DNA of 64,000 nucleotides from assembly GCA_945861275.1 (NCBI GenBank), contig CAMATZ010000014.1:1-64000 (forward strand). The letters run 5' to 3'. This document shows, piece after piece, positions 33,934 through 43,677 of the stretch; the stretch's first letter is position 1; each line of letters opens with the position of its first letter. Both the position numbers and the translations under genes were made by a program. The notes under the pieces were generated by a model that was given only the letters and a program-made list of their open reading frames with translations, was not told the DNA's origin and did no database searches. The stretch is from Bordetella parapertussis. Lineage in GTDB: Bacteria; Pseudomonadota; Gammaproteobacteria; Burkholderiales; SG8-41.

Positions 33934-34200
33934 ATGAGCCTGCGTTTAATTTTTATCGTGCTGGCGGCCCTGTGGATGACCACGCCCGTGTTGGCGCAGG
34001 AAAAAAACAAGGAAAAACCGCATACCGCTGCGGAAGTGCAAAAAGACGTTCATGATCATCTGGCGATGGCCGACGCACATATCGCCGCCGCCAAGTGTCT
34101 GCAAAGCGGCAAGGGCGAAAAGGAATGCCATGCGCAGCTCGCCAAAGACTGCAAGGGCCTGGGCGTGGGCAAGTTGTGCGGTATGAAGCATAAGCATTGA
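33934..34200 (+). CDS. Small four-cysteine periplasmic protein, copy A
   Basis: An 88-residue precursor with a signal peptide (MSLRLIFIVLAALWMTTPVLA) and a ~66-residue mature part. The mature region has four cysteines (KCL, ECH, DCK, LCG), seven or more histidines and a terminal HKH. It is nearly the same as copy B at 37516-37788 (53 of 61 residues identical from KPHTA onward). I do not recognise the family. Cys/His richness and position between an ABC transporter and a ZnuD-like receptor suggest a periplasmic metal carrier or sensor. A strong ribosome-binding site (GGGAGG) precedes the start. Confidence 0.85.
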   Translation: MSLRLIFIVLAALWMTTPVLAQEKNKEKPHTAAEVQKDVHDHLAMADAHIAAAKCLQSGKGEKECHAQLAKDCKGLGVGKLCGMKHKH

Positions 34201-34225
34201 AGATGCCCATAAAAACAACAAGTTA

Positions 34226-34253
34226 TTGACACCAAAGGCGGTTGCGGTAGTAT
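34226..34253 (+). promoter_or_regulatory. Candidate sigma-70 promoter for the DUF3299 gene
   Basis: A perfect -35 TTGACA (34226-34231) and a -10-like TAGTAT (34248-34253) are separated by 16 bases, 35 bases before the ATG at 34288. An IHF-like motif (34213-34225) lies immediately upstream. This would let the DUF3299-receptor part be expressed apart from the ABC genes. Confidence 0.45.
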
Positions 34254-34287
34254 CTTCATTAATTGATGGTCTTCGAAGGAGCTTGCG

Positions 34288-34812
34288 ATGAAATTTTTGC
34301 CAGTAGTTTTTGCGGTGTTAATTGGCGTGTCCGCTGCAGCGTGGGCGCAGCAAAAAGGCCCAGCCGCCGGCAAAGATGTTTATGCGAAAGACCCCCTGGC
34401 CGATGCGCAAAGCCAGGCGCAATGGGCCGACAAGCCGCTGCCCGAAATGAAAGGCGTGCTGTCCTGGAAAATGCTGGGCGAGGTCAAGCCGGTAAAACAA
34501 AAAGACAAGTTCGTGCCGGAATTCGCCAAATCGATTTCGGCGCTCGACAAAAAAGAAGTCAGGATTCAGGGCTTCATGATGCCGCTGGACATGGGTGAGA
34601 AGCAGGCGCGCTTCATACTCACCGCGCTGCCGCCGTCGTGCTCTTTCTGTTTGCCCGGCGGACCGGAGCAAATGGTCGAAGTGCAAGCCAAGTCACCGGT
34701 CAAATACGGCTTCGAGCCGATACTGCTCACCGGCAAACTCGCGGTGCTCAAAGACGATCCGATGGGGCTTTATTACCGGCTCACCGACGCGGTGCTCACT
34801 GGCGGCAAGTAG
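34288..34812 (+). CDS. DUF3299 domain periplasmic protein
   Basis: A 174-residue exported protein: signal peptide MKFLPVVFAVLIGVSAAAWA, then the DUF3299 domain with VRIQGFMMPLDMGEKQARFI and LPPSCSFCLPGGPEQMVEV. The CxxC pair (Cys118, Cys121) could bind metal or be redox active. DUF3299 proteins are found next to MacB-like ABC pairs in zinc-regulated loci of other Proteobacteria, as here. AAGGAG lies 9 bases before the start. Function at the molecular level is unknown. Confidence 0.9.
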   Translation: MKFLPVVFAVLIGVSAAAWAQQKGPAAGKDVYAKDPLADAQSQAQWADKPLPEMKGVLSWKMLGEVKPVKQKDKFVPEFAKSISALDKKEVRIQGFMMPLDMGEKQARFILTALPPSCSFCLPGGPEQMVEVQAKSPVKYGFEPILLTGKLAVLKDDPMGLYYRLTDAVLTGGK

Positions 34813-34838
34813 CGTCCATTGTGATTTTCCCGCTCTGA

Positions 34839-35198
34839 ATGCGCACACGCATGTCACGCCGGTTTTTCCATTATTTCTGCGTACTCCTGCTGCTGCTCGC
34901 GCAGCAGGGCGCGCTCGTGCATGCCACGTGGCACGCGGGCGAGGATGCGCACACGCACGCTCACGAAGGTCATGCACATGACCAGGACGGTGATAATGAA
35001 TCACCGGTAGGCAGCAGCCAAAGAAACCTTTGCGCTTTCGATCTCGCCTTCGGCCAAGTGCTGGGCGGCATACATGGCGCGTGTTCGCTGCCGCTTGCCG
35101 TTGATCTGCCGGCAGCGATCGCCAGTTACACCTTCAATCCCCGGCTCGGTTCCGAAGCCGTTCCCGCGCACTCGCGCGGCCCACCGCACCACCTCTGA
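34839..35198 (+). CDS. Histidine-rich exported protein
   Basis: A 119-residue protein with a hydrophobic N-terminal segment (FFHYFCVLLLLLAQQGALVHA) that is a signal peptide or anchor, followed by a His-rich stretch HTHAHEGHAHD, two cysteines (LCAFD, ACSLP) and an end SRGPPHHL. The SRGPP ending is reminiscent of DUF2946-type small proteins that sit next to TonB-dependent receptors. His-rich stretches commonly buffer Zn or Cu in the periplasm. A second start at 34851 is possible. It lies 94 bases before the receptor gene. Confidence 0.75.
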   Translation: MRTRMSRRFFHYFCVLLLLLAQQGALVHATWHAGEDAHTHAHEGHAHDQDGDNESPVGSSQRNLCAFDLAFGQVLGGIHGACSLPLAVDLPAAIASYTFNPRLGSEAVPAHSRGPPHHL

Positions 35199-35292
35199 TC
35201 GCCGGCGCCAGCCGCCGGAACTCCGTAAGTTTTTTTGCGCGACACGCGGGTTTCAGCGTGGCCGCGCGGCGTTCATTTCAGAGGAAAATCAC

Positions 35293-37386
35293 ATGTTCAG
35301 CAGAACTGCTCTAGTGGCTGCGGTTGCCGCAGCTATGGCACAAACAACAGCGCACGCACAAACCAAACCGCCAACAGAATTACCACCCGTCATCGTTACC
35401 GGCAATCCGCTCGGCAGCGAACTGTTCGAATTGGTGCAGCCGATTTCGGTGCTCGGCGGGCAAGAGCTCTTTCAATTGCGCCGCTCCACCATCGGCGAAA
35501 CCCTGAATGGCTTGCCCGGTGTCAGCTCGACTTCCTTCGGCCCCAATGCAAGCCGCCCGGTAATACGCGGTCTGGACAGCGACCGCATACGCATTTTGCA
35601 GAATGGCACCGGTGTGCTGGATGCGTCGGCACTGAGTTTCGACCACGCCGTGGCGATTGACCCGCTGGTGGTGGAGCGTGCGGAAGTGGTGCGCGGTCCA
35701 GCAGCGCTGCTCTACGGCGGCAGCGCGGTGGGTGGCGTGGTTAACCTCATCGACAATCGTATTCCGCAGTTTGCAGTGAACGGCATCAGCGGGCGCGGTG
35801 AGGCGCGTTTCGGTGGTGCCGAGCGTGAAAAAGCAAACGGCGTGGTGCTCGAAGCCGGCAACGGGCGCATAGCGCTGCACGCAGACGCCTATACGCGCGA
35901 TACCGATGATCTGAAAATCAAAGGCCCCAATATCTCGCCGCGTTTGCAGGCTGTTGATCCGGCACGCGCGGTGACCAACGGCACGTTGCCCAACAGCGCC
36001 TCGCGTTCCGGCGGGGGTGCTGCGGGCGTTTCGCTCACCTGGGATCGCGCTTACGCCGGGTTATCTTACGCCGGCTTTGATACGAACTACGGCACCGTTG
36101 CGGAGCCCAACGTGGCCATCGACATGAAAAGCACTCGGCTTGATTTCGCGGGTGAAGTGCGTGAAATCAACGCTTTTATCACCGCTGCAAAATTCAAGTT
36201 TGGCCGCACCGACTATGAACATCGCGAAACTGATCTGGGCGTGGTCGCCACCACTTTTCGCAGCAAGGGTTACGACTCGCGGCTCGAACTGACGCACGCG
36301 AAACTCGGCCCGCTGAAAGGTGCGTTTGGGCTGCAGCTGAGTGATCTGGATTTTTCTGCGCTGGGCGCGGAAGCGTTTGTCCCTTCGACCCGCACCAACG
36401 CGCGAGCAGTTTTCGTTTACGAGGAAATTCAATTCGGCAAACTGAACATCTCATTCGGCGGACGCCATGAACGCACCGACGTGCGCACCGATGGCGGCGG
36501 GCCTATCGACCCCAACACCGGCAACCCGCGTTTCGACCCGGCGCAAGCCCGCACCTTCAACGCCAACAACGGTTCACTAGGCGCGTTATGGCGCTTCACG
36601 CCAGCGCTGGCGCTGGCCGTCAACGGCACCTGGAATGAGCGCGCGCCGACCTTTTACGAGTTGTACGCCAACGGCCCGCACGCCGCAACCAGCGCTTACG
36701 AAGTGGGAAATACCACGTTCAGCAAAGAGAAATCCACCGGCCTTGATGCCGCGCTGCGTATGAAATCCGGCGCGCATTCAGGCAGCGTGAGCGTGTTTCA
36801 GAACCGCTTTAAAAATTTCGTCACGCTGTTTAACGCAGGCAATAGGCGCAGCGCCGATGGCGAATTGAATCCGGTTGATGCGGACGGCGATGGCGTGGCC
36901 GACGGCTCTGGCGAGGAAATTCTGCGTGAACTGCAGTATCGCGCGGTGCCCGCACGCTTTCGTGGCGTCGAAGCCGAGGGCAAATTCCGCGTGCTGACAC
37001 AGGGCGCGAGCACGCTTGATCTGCAGCTCAAGTTTGATTGTGTGCGCGCGGAGGATTTGAGCACCGGCCTGCCGCTGCCGCGTATCGCGCCGCGTCGTTT
37101 TGGCGTGAGCTTCGACTACCGGCGCAACGCATTCGGCGCCCGCCTCGATGTGACGCATGTGGCGGGGCAGGGCCGCGTAGCCGCCAACGAATTGCCCACG
37201 GACGGCTACACCCTGCTCAATGCAGGCGTAAGTTATAGCGTGAAAATGCCGCTGGGCCACATTGATTTGTTTGCGCGCGGCGTGAATCTTTTGAATGAAG
37301 ACGCACGCAATCACGTGTCGTTTTTGAAAGACATCGCGCCGCTCGGTAAACGCAGCGGGCAGATAGGTTTGCGCGCGCAGTTCTAG
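35293..37386 (+). CDS. TonB-dependent outer-membrane receptor, ZnuD-like
   Basis: A 697-residue outer-membrane receptor. Signal peptide MFSRTALVAAVAAAMAQTTA, then a TonB-box-like region (LPPVIVTGNPLGSELFE). The plug domain contains TIGETLNGLPGVSSTSFGPN, RPVIRGLDSDRIRILQNG and VVRGPAALLYGGSAVGGVVN. The plug is followed by a ~550-residue beta-barrel ending in a C-terminal Phe (GLRAQF), the outer-membrane insertion signal. The plug sequence is close to what I know of ZnuD, the zinc receptor of Neisseria. The start at 35293 has GAGGAAAATC upstream; the longer frame is spurious. Its energy source is probably the TonB encoded at 37828. Confidence 0.92.
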   Translation: MFSRTALVAAVAAAMAQTTAHAQTKPPTELPPVIVTGNPLGSELFELVQPISVLGGQELFQLRRSTIGETLNGLPGVSSTSFGPNASRPVIRGLDSDRIRILQNGTGVLDASALSFDHAVAIDPLVVERAEVVRGPAALLYGGSAVGGVVNLIDNRIPQFAVNGISGRGEARFGGAEREKANGVVLEAGNGRIALHADAYTRDTDDLKIKGPNISPRLQAVDPARAVTNGTLPNSASRSGGGAAGVSLTWDRAYAGLSYAGFDTNYGTVAEPNVAIDMKSTRLDFAGEVREINAFITAAKFKFGRTDYEHRETDLGVVATTFRSKGYDSRLELTHAKLGPLKGAFGLQLSDLDFSALGAEAFVPSTRTNARAVFVYEEIQFGKLNISFGGRHERTDVRTDGGGPIDPNTGNPRFDPAQARTFNANNGSLGALWRFTPALALAVNGTWNERAPTFYELYANGPHAATSAYEVGNTTFSKEKSTGLDAALRMKSGAHSGSVSVFQNRFKNFVTLFNAGNRRSADGELNPVDADGDGVADGSGEEILRELQYRAVPARFRGVEAEGKFRVLTQGASTLDLQLKFDCVRAEDLSTGLPLPRIAPRRFGVSFDYRRNAFGARLDVTHVAGQGRVAANELPTDGYTLLNAGVSYSVKMPLGHIDLFARGVNLLNEDARNHVSFLKDIAPLGKRSGQIGLRAQF

Positions 37387-37515
37387 CAGCGCAACGGGTG
37401 TTGCAAGCGGGTGCGGGCGGTGTTTGTCGTAATGCGTAAAGCGGTCGATAATCACGCCGCCTGCGATGTTGTTCACGTGAATCGAAGTACTAGTAAACTA
37501 ACAGGAGAAAACAAA

Positions 37516-37788
37516 ATGAACACACGCTGGATTTCAATATGGGCGGCTGCCTTTTTGATAGCTACTCCCGCGCTCGCGCAGGACAAGGCCAAAAAAGGCG
37601 AAAAACCTCACACTGCTTCCGAAGTGCAAAAAGACATACTCGATCATCGTGCGATGGCCGATGCGCATCTCGCCGCCGCGAAGTGTCTTGAGGGTGGCAA
37701 AGGCGAGAAGGAATGCCATGCCCAGCTCGCCAAGGACTGCAAGGGGCTGGGTATCGGAAAGCTGTGCGGCATGAAGCATAAGCACTAA
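37516..37788 (+). CDS. Small four-cysteine periplasmic protein, copy B
   Basis: A 90-residue precursor: signal peptide MNTRWISIWAAAFLIATPALA, then the same mature domain as copy A (33934-34200), with the four cysteines and terminal MKHKH unchanged. Substitutions are mostly conservative (Val/Ile, Ile/Leu, Gln/Glu), so both copies are under selection. It lies between the receptor and the tonB gene. AGGAGA lies upstream of the start. Proposed role: metal binding in the periplasm; inferred. Confidence 0.85.
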   Translation: MNTRWISIWAAAFLIATPALAQDKAKKGEKPHTASEVQKDILDHRAMADAHLAAAKCLEGGKGEKECHAQLAKDCKGLGIGKLCGMKHKH

Positions 37789-37827
37789 AAAATGCGATAA
37801 AACTGTATGTTTTAAATATAATTTCTC

Positions 37828-38523
37828 ATGAACGCTGATCCGGTTTTGATCCCCAGAACGCATGACCCTACGCTGCTGATACTGTGCGTAGCTGGCAGTG
37901 CGGTTGCGCATGTGCTGATGCTGACGCTGGCGCCGGGCTGGCGGGCTGCAAAGGATGCGCCGCCGATTCCGCTTACAGTTGAACTTAGAAAGCCGCCACC
38001 CGTAATCGAACCGCCCAAGCCTTTGCCAATGGAAACGCGGCCCAAGCCGCCAGATCGCCCGAAGGCAAAGCCAGAACCTGTGCCGCGCGAAGTACCGCCG
38101 CCCGAGCAACCGCGCACAGCGCCGATACTGACTGCGCCACCGGAAGCGCCGCTCGCGCCGGCTGCAGCGGTGGCGCCGGCGCAAAAACCTGCGCCGCAGC
38201 CTCCACCTGAAGCGCCACGTCCAACCGCCGCACTGGCGCCGGTGACAGCACCGCGCTCGGATGCAGCCTATCTCAACAATCCGCGTCCCGCGTATCCGCT
38301 CGCGGCACGGCGGCGCGGCGATCAAGGTACCGTGTTAATCCGGGTGCTGGTTACCGCCGAAGGACTTGCCGCGAGTGTGACGCTCGAAAAAACCAGTAAT
38401 CATCCAGCGCTGGATGAAGCCGCGTTGACAGCGGTGAAATCGTGGCGCTTTGTCCCCGCGCGCCAGGGCGGACAGGCGGTGGAAGCGCCGTACGTGGTGC
38501 CGATTGTCTTTAAAGTCGAGTAG
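37828..38523 (+). CDS. tonB: Energy transducer TonB
   Basis: A 231-residue TonB. Residues ~17-35 are the single membrane anchor (LLILCVAGSAVAHVLMLTLA), followed by a proline-rich spacer of about 100 residues that spans the periplasm. The C-terminal domain (about 145-231) begins YLNNPRPAYPLAARRRGDQG and ends PYVVPIVFKVE, the part that grips TonB boxes of outer-membrane receptors. No exbB/exbD in the window, so those must be supplied elsewhere. Its position suggests dedication to the ZnuD-like receptor. Confidence 0.93.
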   Translation: MNADPVLIPRTHDPTLLILCVAGSAVAHVLMLTLAPGWRAAKDAPPIPLTVELRKPPPVIEPPKPLPMETRPKPPDRPKAKPEPVPREVPPPEQPRTAPILTAPPEAPLAPAAAVAPAQKPAPQPPPEAPRPTAALAPVTAPRSDAAYLNNPRPAYPLAARRRGDQGTVLIRVLVTAEGLAASVTLEKTSNHPALDEAALTAVKSWRFVPARQGGQAVEAPYVVPIVFKVE

Positions 38524-38536
38524 CGGGATTATAATG

Positions 38537-38568
38537 CCCCTTGAAATCAGCATAATCAGCTGCATTTA
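38537..38568 (+). promoter_or_regulatory. Sigma-32 (heat-shock) promoter for hslVU
   Basis: The -35 region reads CCCCTTGAAA (38537-38546), matching the RpoH consensus core CTTGAA. After 13 bases comes CTGCATTTA (38560-38568), close to the -10 consensus CCCCATnT. Transcription would begin about 25 bases before the hslV start. hslVU is a classic RpoH target, which strengthens the call. Confidence 0.68.
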
Positions 38569-38600
38569 GCTGCAACCCCCCTCGCGCTTCTACTGAGTCC

Positions 38601-39143
38601 ATGAACCCCGAAGTCTTTCACGGCACCACCATTCTTTCGGTGCGGCGCGGCAACGTTGTTGCACTCGGCGGCGACGGGCAGGTCACGCTCGGCAATGTGG
38701 TGGTGAAATCCACCGCGCGCAAAATCCGCCGCCTGTATCACGACAAAATCCTCGCCGGTTTTGCCGGCGGCACCTCGGATGCGTTCACCCTGTTCGAGCG
38801 CTTTGAAGCCAAGCTGGAAAAACATCAGGGCAACCTGATGCGCTCGGCGGTGGAACTGGCCAAGGATTGGCGCACCGATCGCATGCTGCGCCGTCTCGAA
38901 GCGATGCTCGCCGTGGCCGATCGCGAGCATTCGCTGATTATCACCGGCGTGGGCGACGTGCTGGAGCCGGAACTCGGCATCGTCGCCATCGGCAGCGGCG
39001 GCTCATTTGCGCAGGCAGCCGCGCGCGCGTTGCTGGAAAATACCGATCTTGCGTCGCGGGATATCGTGAAGAAATCGCTGGAAATTGCAGGTGATCTTTG
39101 TATTTATACCAATCAGCAGCATGTGATTGAGGAACTGACGTGA
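38601..39143 (+). CDS. hslV: HslV (ClpQ) proteasome-like protease subunit
   Basis: A 180-residue threonine protease that forms a double hexamer capped by HslU. The catalytic Thr begins the mature chain at [10 protein letters not shown]; here it is preceded by an 8-residue leader (MNPEVFHG) that must be removed, whereas E. coli HslV has only the Met. [27 protein letters not shown] and [14 protein letters not shown] are family signatures. Cytoplasmic. Cleaves misfolded or regulatory proteins under heat stress. Confidence 0.97.
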   Translation: MNPEVFHGTTILSVRRGNVVALGGDGQVTLGNVVVKSTARKIRRLYHDKILAGFAGGTSDAFTLFERFEAKLEKHQGNLMRSAVELAKDWRTDRMLRRLEAMLAVADREHSLIITGVGDVLEPELGIVAIGSGGSFAQAAARALLENTDLASRDIVKKSLEIAGDLCIYTNQQHVIEELT

Positions 39144-39147
39144 ATGC

Positions 39148-39237
39148 GTGAAGGGTGAAGGGTGAAGGGGCAAACCGGTTTCGCGGAACCGCGAGTTTTG
39201 GCGGTTACTCTTCACCCTTCACTCTTCACTCGTCACG
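39148..39237. repeat. Inverted GTGAAGGG repeat between hslV and hslU
   Basis: Three runs of GTGAAGG (39148-39170) face complementary CTTCACCC/CTTCAC runs (39210-39236), forming a long hairpin in the hslV-hslU gap. It is related to the GTGAGGC repeats at 43.7, 52.2 and 59.8 kb. It lies inside what is normally a single transcription unit. Confidence 0.7.
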
Positions 39238-39247
39238 CCCTTAAGCA

Positions 39248-40558
<1,311 letters not shown>

Positions 40559-40564
<6 letters not shown>

Positions 40565-40587
40565 CGAGCGCCGCGCTGCACTAGAAT
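40559..40587 (+). promoter_or_regulatory. Candidate sigma-70 promoter for gshA
   Basis: TTGTAA (40559-40564, overlapping the hslU stop) and TAGAAT (40582-40587) are separated by 17 bases and lie 18 bases before the gshA start. This fits a moderate housekeeping promoter. Confidence 0.4.
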
Positions 40588-40605
40588 AGCCATTTGAGGA
40601 GAGCC

Positions 40606-41904
40606 ATGTCTGCCGTTCCCCGACTTACCACTGCCCAGTCCGGACTGCCGCTGGGTCTGGAGCGCCAATTGCTCGGCAAGTCGGTCGCCATCGAGCATTG
40701 GCTGCGCAGCCAGTGGCTGGAGCACGCACCGCCGTTTTACGGTTCGGTGGATTTGCGCAACAGCGGTTTCAAATTGGCGCCGGTGGACACCAATCTGTTT
40801 CCCGGCGGCTTCAATAATCTGAATCCGGATTTCCATGCGCTGTGCGTGCAGGCCACGATGACGGCGGTGGAAAAAATTTGCCCCGAAGCGCGCGACGCCT
40901 TGCTGATTCCCGAGAATCACACGCGCAATCAGTTTTATCTGCAAAACGTCGCCACCCTCGCGCGCATTCTGCGCCACGCGGGCATGAACGTGCGCATCGG
41001 CAGCCTGTTGCCGGGATTGGACGCGCCGCGGGACGTGGACCTGCCCGACGGTAAAAAACTCACGCTGGAGCCGCTGAAGCGCTCCGGCAACCGCCTGGGC
41101 CTGGAGGGTTTCGACCCCTGTGTGGTGCTGCTGAATAACGACCTGTCGGCGGGCATACCCGAGGTGCTGCGTAATCTTGAACAGCCGCTGTTTCCGCCGC
41201 TGCACGCAGGCTGGGCGGTGCGCCGGAAATCCGTCCATTTCGCGGCCTACGACGATGTGGCGAAAGACTTCGCGCAATTGCTTGGCATTGATCCGTGGCT
41301 GATCAATCCGTATTTCGAGATGTGCGGCAAGATTAATTTTCAGGAACATCAGGGCGAGGAATGCCTGGCGGGATATGTATCGGAAATCCTCGACGACATA
41401 CGCGCCAAATACAAGGAGTACGGCATCACCGATGATCCGTTTGTAATCGTCAAGGCCGACGCCGGCACCTACGGCATGGGCATCATGACGGTGAAGGATG
41501 CTTCCGAGGTGCGCGGGCTGAATCGCAGGCAGCGCAACAAAATGGCGGTGGTGAAGGAAGGCATGCAGGTGCAGGAGGTGCTGGTGCAGGAAGGCGTGTA
41601 TACCTTTGAGACGGTGCGCGACGCGGTGGCCGAGCCGGTGGTGTATATGATGGATCGCTTTGTGGTCGGCGGCTTTTACCGGCTGAATACGCAACGTGGC
41701 AAGGATCAGAATCTCAACGCGCCGGGCATGCAGTTTGAACCGCTGGCGTTCGCCGAGCCGTGCTCGTCGCCGGACCCGGATGATCCGGATTGCGCGCCCA
41801 ATCGTTTCTACGCCTATGGCGTGATTGCGCGCCTTGCCTTGCTGGCGGCATCGATTGAGCTGGAGCGCACGGAATCGCTGATCCATACTGAAGCCGCTAC
41901 ATGA
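40606..41904 (+). CDS. gshA: Glutamate-cysteine ligase, A. ferrooxidans-type
   Basis: A 432-residue enzyme for the first step of glutathione synthesis: ATP-dependent joining of glutamate and cysteine. It belongs to the branch typical of Betaproteobacteria and Acidithiobacillus, not the E. coli GshA branch, judging by LPLGLERQLLGKSVAIEHWL, VDTNLFPGGFNNLNP and the late VKADAGTYGMGIMTVKD. The start at 40606 follows GAGGAGAGCC. The last four bases overlap the gshB start (ATGA), so both are translated together. Confidence 0.93.
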   Translation: MSAVPRLTTAQSGLPLGLERQLLGKSVAIEHWLRSQWLEHAPPFYGSVDLRNSGFKLAPVDTNLFPGGFNNLNPDFHALCVQATMTAVEKICPEARDALLIPENHTRNQFYLQNVATLARILRHAGMNVRIGSLLPGLDAPRDVDLPDGKKLTLEPLKRSGNRLGLEGFDPCVVLLNNDLSAGIPEVLRNLEQPLFPPLHAGWAVRRKSVHFAAYDDVAKDFAQLLGIDPWLINPYFEMCGKINFQEHQGEECLAGYVSEILDDIRAKYKEYGITDDPFVIVKADAGTYGMGIMTVKDASEVRGLNRRQRNKMAVVKEGMQVQEVLVQEGVYTFETVRDAVAEPVVYMMDRFVVGGFYRLNTQRGKDQNLNAPGMQFEPLAFAEPCSSPDPDDPDCAPNRFYAYGVIARLALLAASIELERTESLIHTEAAT

Positions 41905-42842
41905 AGCTCGCGTTCGTCGTCGATCCGCTCGACGAATTCAAAATTTACAAGGACACCACGTTTGCGATGATGCGCGAGGCCGCGGCGCGCGGCTGCGAAT
42001 TGTATACGCTGCAACAGGAAGACATTTTCTGGCGCAAGCATCGGGTGGCGGGCGTGGCCGCGCGTCTGCATCTCACCGCTGACACTGAAGCGTGGTATCG
42101 CAGCGATGCGGCCGCCGAAACCGATCTCGCGGCGTTCGATGCGGTGATCATGCGCAAAGACCCGCCGTTCGACATGGAGTACGTCTACAGCACCTATCTG
42201 CTGGAGGCGGCGGAAGCGCAAGGCGCACGCGTATTCAACCGGCCGCGCGCGATACGCGATCACAATGAAAAAATGGCGATTGCACGCTACGCGCAATTCA
42301 TTGCACCGACGGTGGTGACGCGTCTTGAAAAAGTATTGCGGGAGTTCCTTGCCGAACACGGCGATGTGATTTTCAAACTGCTCGACAGCATGGGCGGTGC
42401 GTCGATTTTTCGTGTCCGCCGCGATGATCCGAACGTGAGTGTCATCATCGAAACGCTGACGCAACTCGGTAAACGTACCATCATGGCGCAGCGCTACCTG
42501 CCGCAAATTGCCGATGGCGACAAACGTGTGTTGCTGATCGGCGGCAAGCCGGTGCCGTTTTGCCTCGCGCGCATCCCCAAGGCGGGCGAGACGCGGGGCA
42601 ATCTGGCGGCGGGTGGCACCGGTGTCGCGCGCGAACTCACCGCCCGCGACCGCGAAATCGCCGAAACACTGGCGCCACTGTTGCATGCACAAGGGCTGCT
42701 GCTGGTGGGGCTGGATGTCATCGGCGCCTGCCTCACGGAAATCAACGTCACCAGCCCCACCTGCTTTCAGGAAATCACCCAGCAAACGGGCTGCAATGTC
42801 GCCGGATTGTTCATGGATGCCCTCGAAGCAGAAATAAAATAG
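41901..42842 (+). CDS. gshB: Glutathione synthetase
   Basis: A 313-residue ATP-grasp ligase that adds glycine to gamma-glutamylcysteine. Signature parts: FVVDPLDEFKIYKDTTFAMM at the start, IMRKDPPFDMEYVYSTYLLE, the ATP-grasp region HGDVIFKLLDSMGGASIF, and GLLLVGLDVIGACLTEINVTSPT with metal and substrate residues. Length matches E. coli GshB. Translation is coupled to gshA by a four-base overlap. Confidence 0.96.
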   Translation: MKLAFVVDPLDEFKIYKDTTFAMMREAAARGCELYTLQQEDIFWRKHRVAGVAARLHLTADTEAWYRSDAAAETDLAAFDAVIMRKDPPFDMEYVYSTYLLEAAEAQGARVFNRPRAIRDHNEKMAIARYAQFIAPTVVTRLEKVLREFLAEHGDVIFKLLDSMGGASIFRVRRDDPNVSVIIETLTQLGKRTIMAQRYLPQIADGDKRVLLIGGKPVPFCLARIPKAGETRGNLAAGGTGVARELTARDREIAETLAPLLHAQGLLLVGLDVIGACLTEINVTSPTCFQEITQQTGCNVAGLFMDALEAEIK

Positions 42843-42989
42843 TTAATTAAAACAATTAGTTACACTATTTTGATGCGTCGCGGCAGAGGCAAAACCGCTA
42901 TCTTGCGATTCCCTGCCTTTTGGGCATTCTATGTTGCAGCGCAATAGCGTAGAATTTCGTCGATTCATGGTTACCGTAGCTCGACCGCA

Positions 42990-43418
42990 ATGATCGGCAT
43001 ACTGCTCATTACGCACGGCACGCTGGGCGAAGGCCTGATTCAAACAGCGACGCATGTGCTCAACAAACCCCCGGCGCAATTACGTCAACTCGGCCTGACC
43101 ACGCAGGATAACCCCCTGTTGTTGTTGCCGCAGGCGCAGGCGCTGGTGAAAGAACTCAATGACGGCGACGGCGTGCTGATCCTCACCGACATGTACGGCA
43201 GCTCGCCCTCCAATATTTCCGCCAAGCTGATCGTCCCCGGCAAGGTCGACGCCGTGGCAGGCGTCAACCTGCCGATGCTGATCCGTGCACTCACCTACCG
43301 CGAAAAATCGCTCGAGGTCATGGTCAACAAGGCCATCAGCGGCGGCTGCGAGGGCGTGCTGCGCGTGCCGGCGTCAGCGCCAGCGTTTTCCCTGCATCAT
43401 GCTGCAACAGGAAGTTGA
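42990..43418 (+). CDS. PTS EIIA component, mannose/fructose family
   Basis: A 142-residue EIIA of the mannose family. The phosphorylated His9 is in GILLITHGTLGEGL; DGVLILTDMYGSSPSNIS and VAGVNLPMLIRALTYRE are family signatures. It lies directly before HPr (20-base overlap) and enzyme I, but no EIIB, C or D transporter genes are present. In Betaproteobacteria such truncated phosphorelays are thought to regulate carbon or nitrogen metabolism, not transport sugar. Confidence 0.92.
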   Translation: MIGILLITHGTLGEGLIQTATHVLNKPPAQLRQLGLTTQDNPLLLLPQAQALVKELNDGDGVLILTDMYGSSPSNISAKLIVPGKVDAVAGVNLPMLIRALTYREKSLEVMVNKAISGGCEGVLRVPASAPAFSLHHAATGS

Positions 43419-43668
43419 AATCATTAACCGGCTAGGGTTGCACGCCCGCGCCGCCGCAAAACTGACGCAAGTCGCCGGACAGTTCACCGCCGAAGTGTGG
43501 GTTGACCGCAATGGGCGCCGCGTCAACGCCAAAAGCATCATGGGCGTGATGATGCTCGCCGCGGCCAAAGGCACGCGCATCACCGTCGAAACCAACGGCG
43601 CCGACGAAGCGCCCGCGATGCGGGCGGTTACCGCGCTGATCGCGGACAAGTTCGGCGAGGGCGAATAG
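43399..43668 (+). CDS. ptsH: HPr phosphocarrier protein
   Basis: An 89-residue HPr. His15 (NRLGLHARAAAK) accepts phosphate from enzyme I; Ser46 (NAKSIMGVMML) is the site used by HPr kinase in other bacteria. The ATG at 43399 overlaps the end of the EIIA gene by 20 bases. Cytoplasmic; it links enzyme I to EIIA. Confidence 0.95.
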   Translation: MLQQEVEIINRLGLHARAAAKLTQVAGQFTAEVWVDRNGRRVNAKSIMGVMMLAAAKGTRITVETNGADEAPAMRAVTALIADKFGEGE

Positions 43669-43677
43669 CGCTCGCGG

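Noticed and set aside
39148-39237. CRISPR-like array from repeated GTGAAGG units
   Set aside because: Units are 7 bases, adjacent, without spacers, and arranged as a facing inverted repeat. No cas genes are present.
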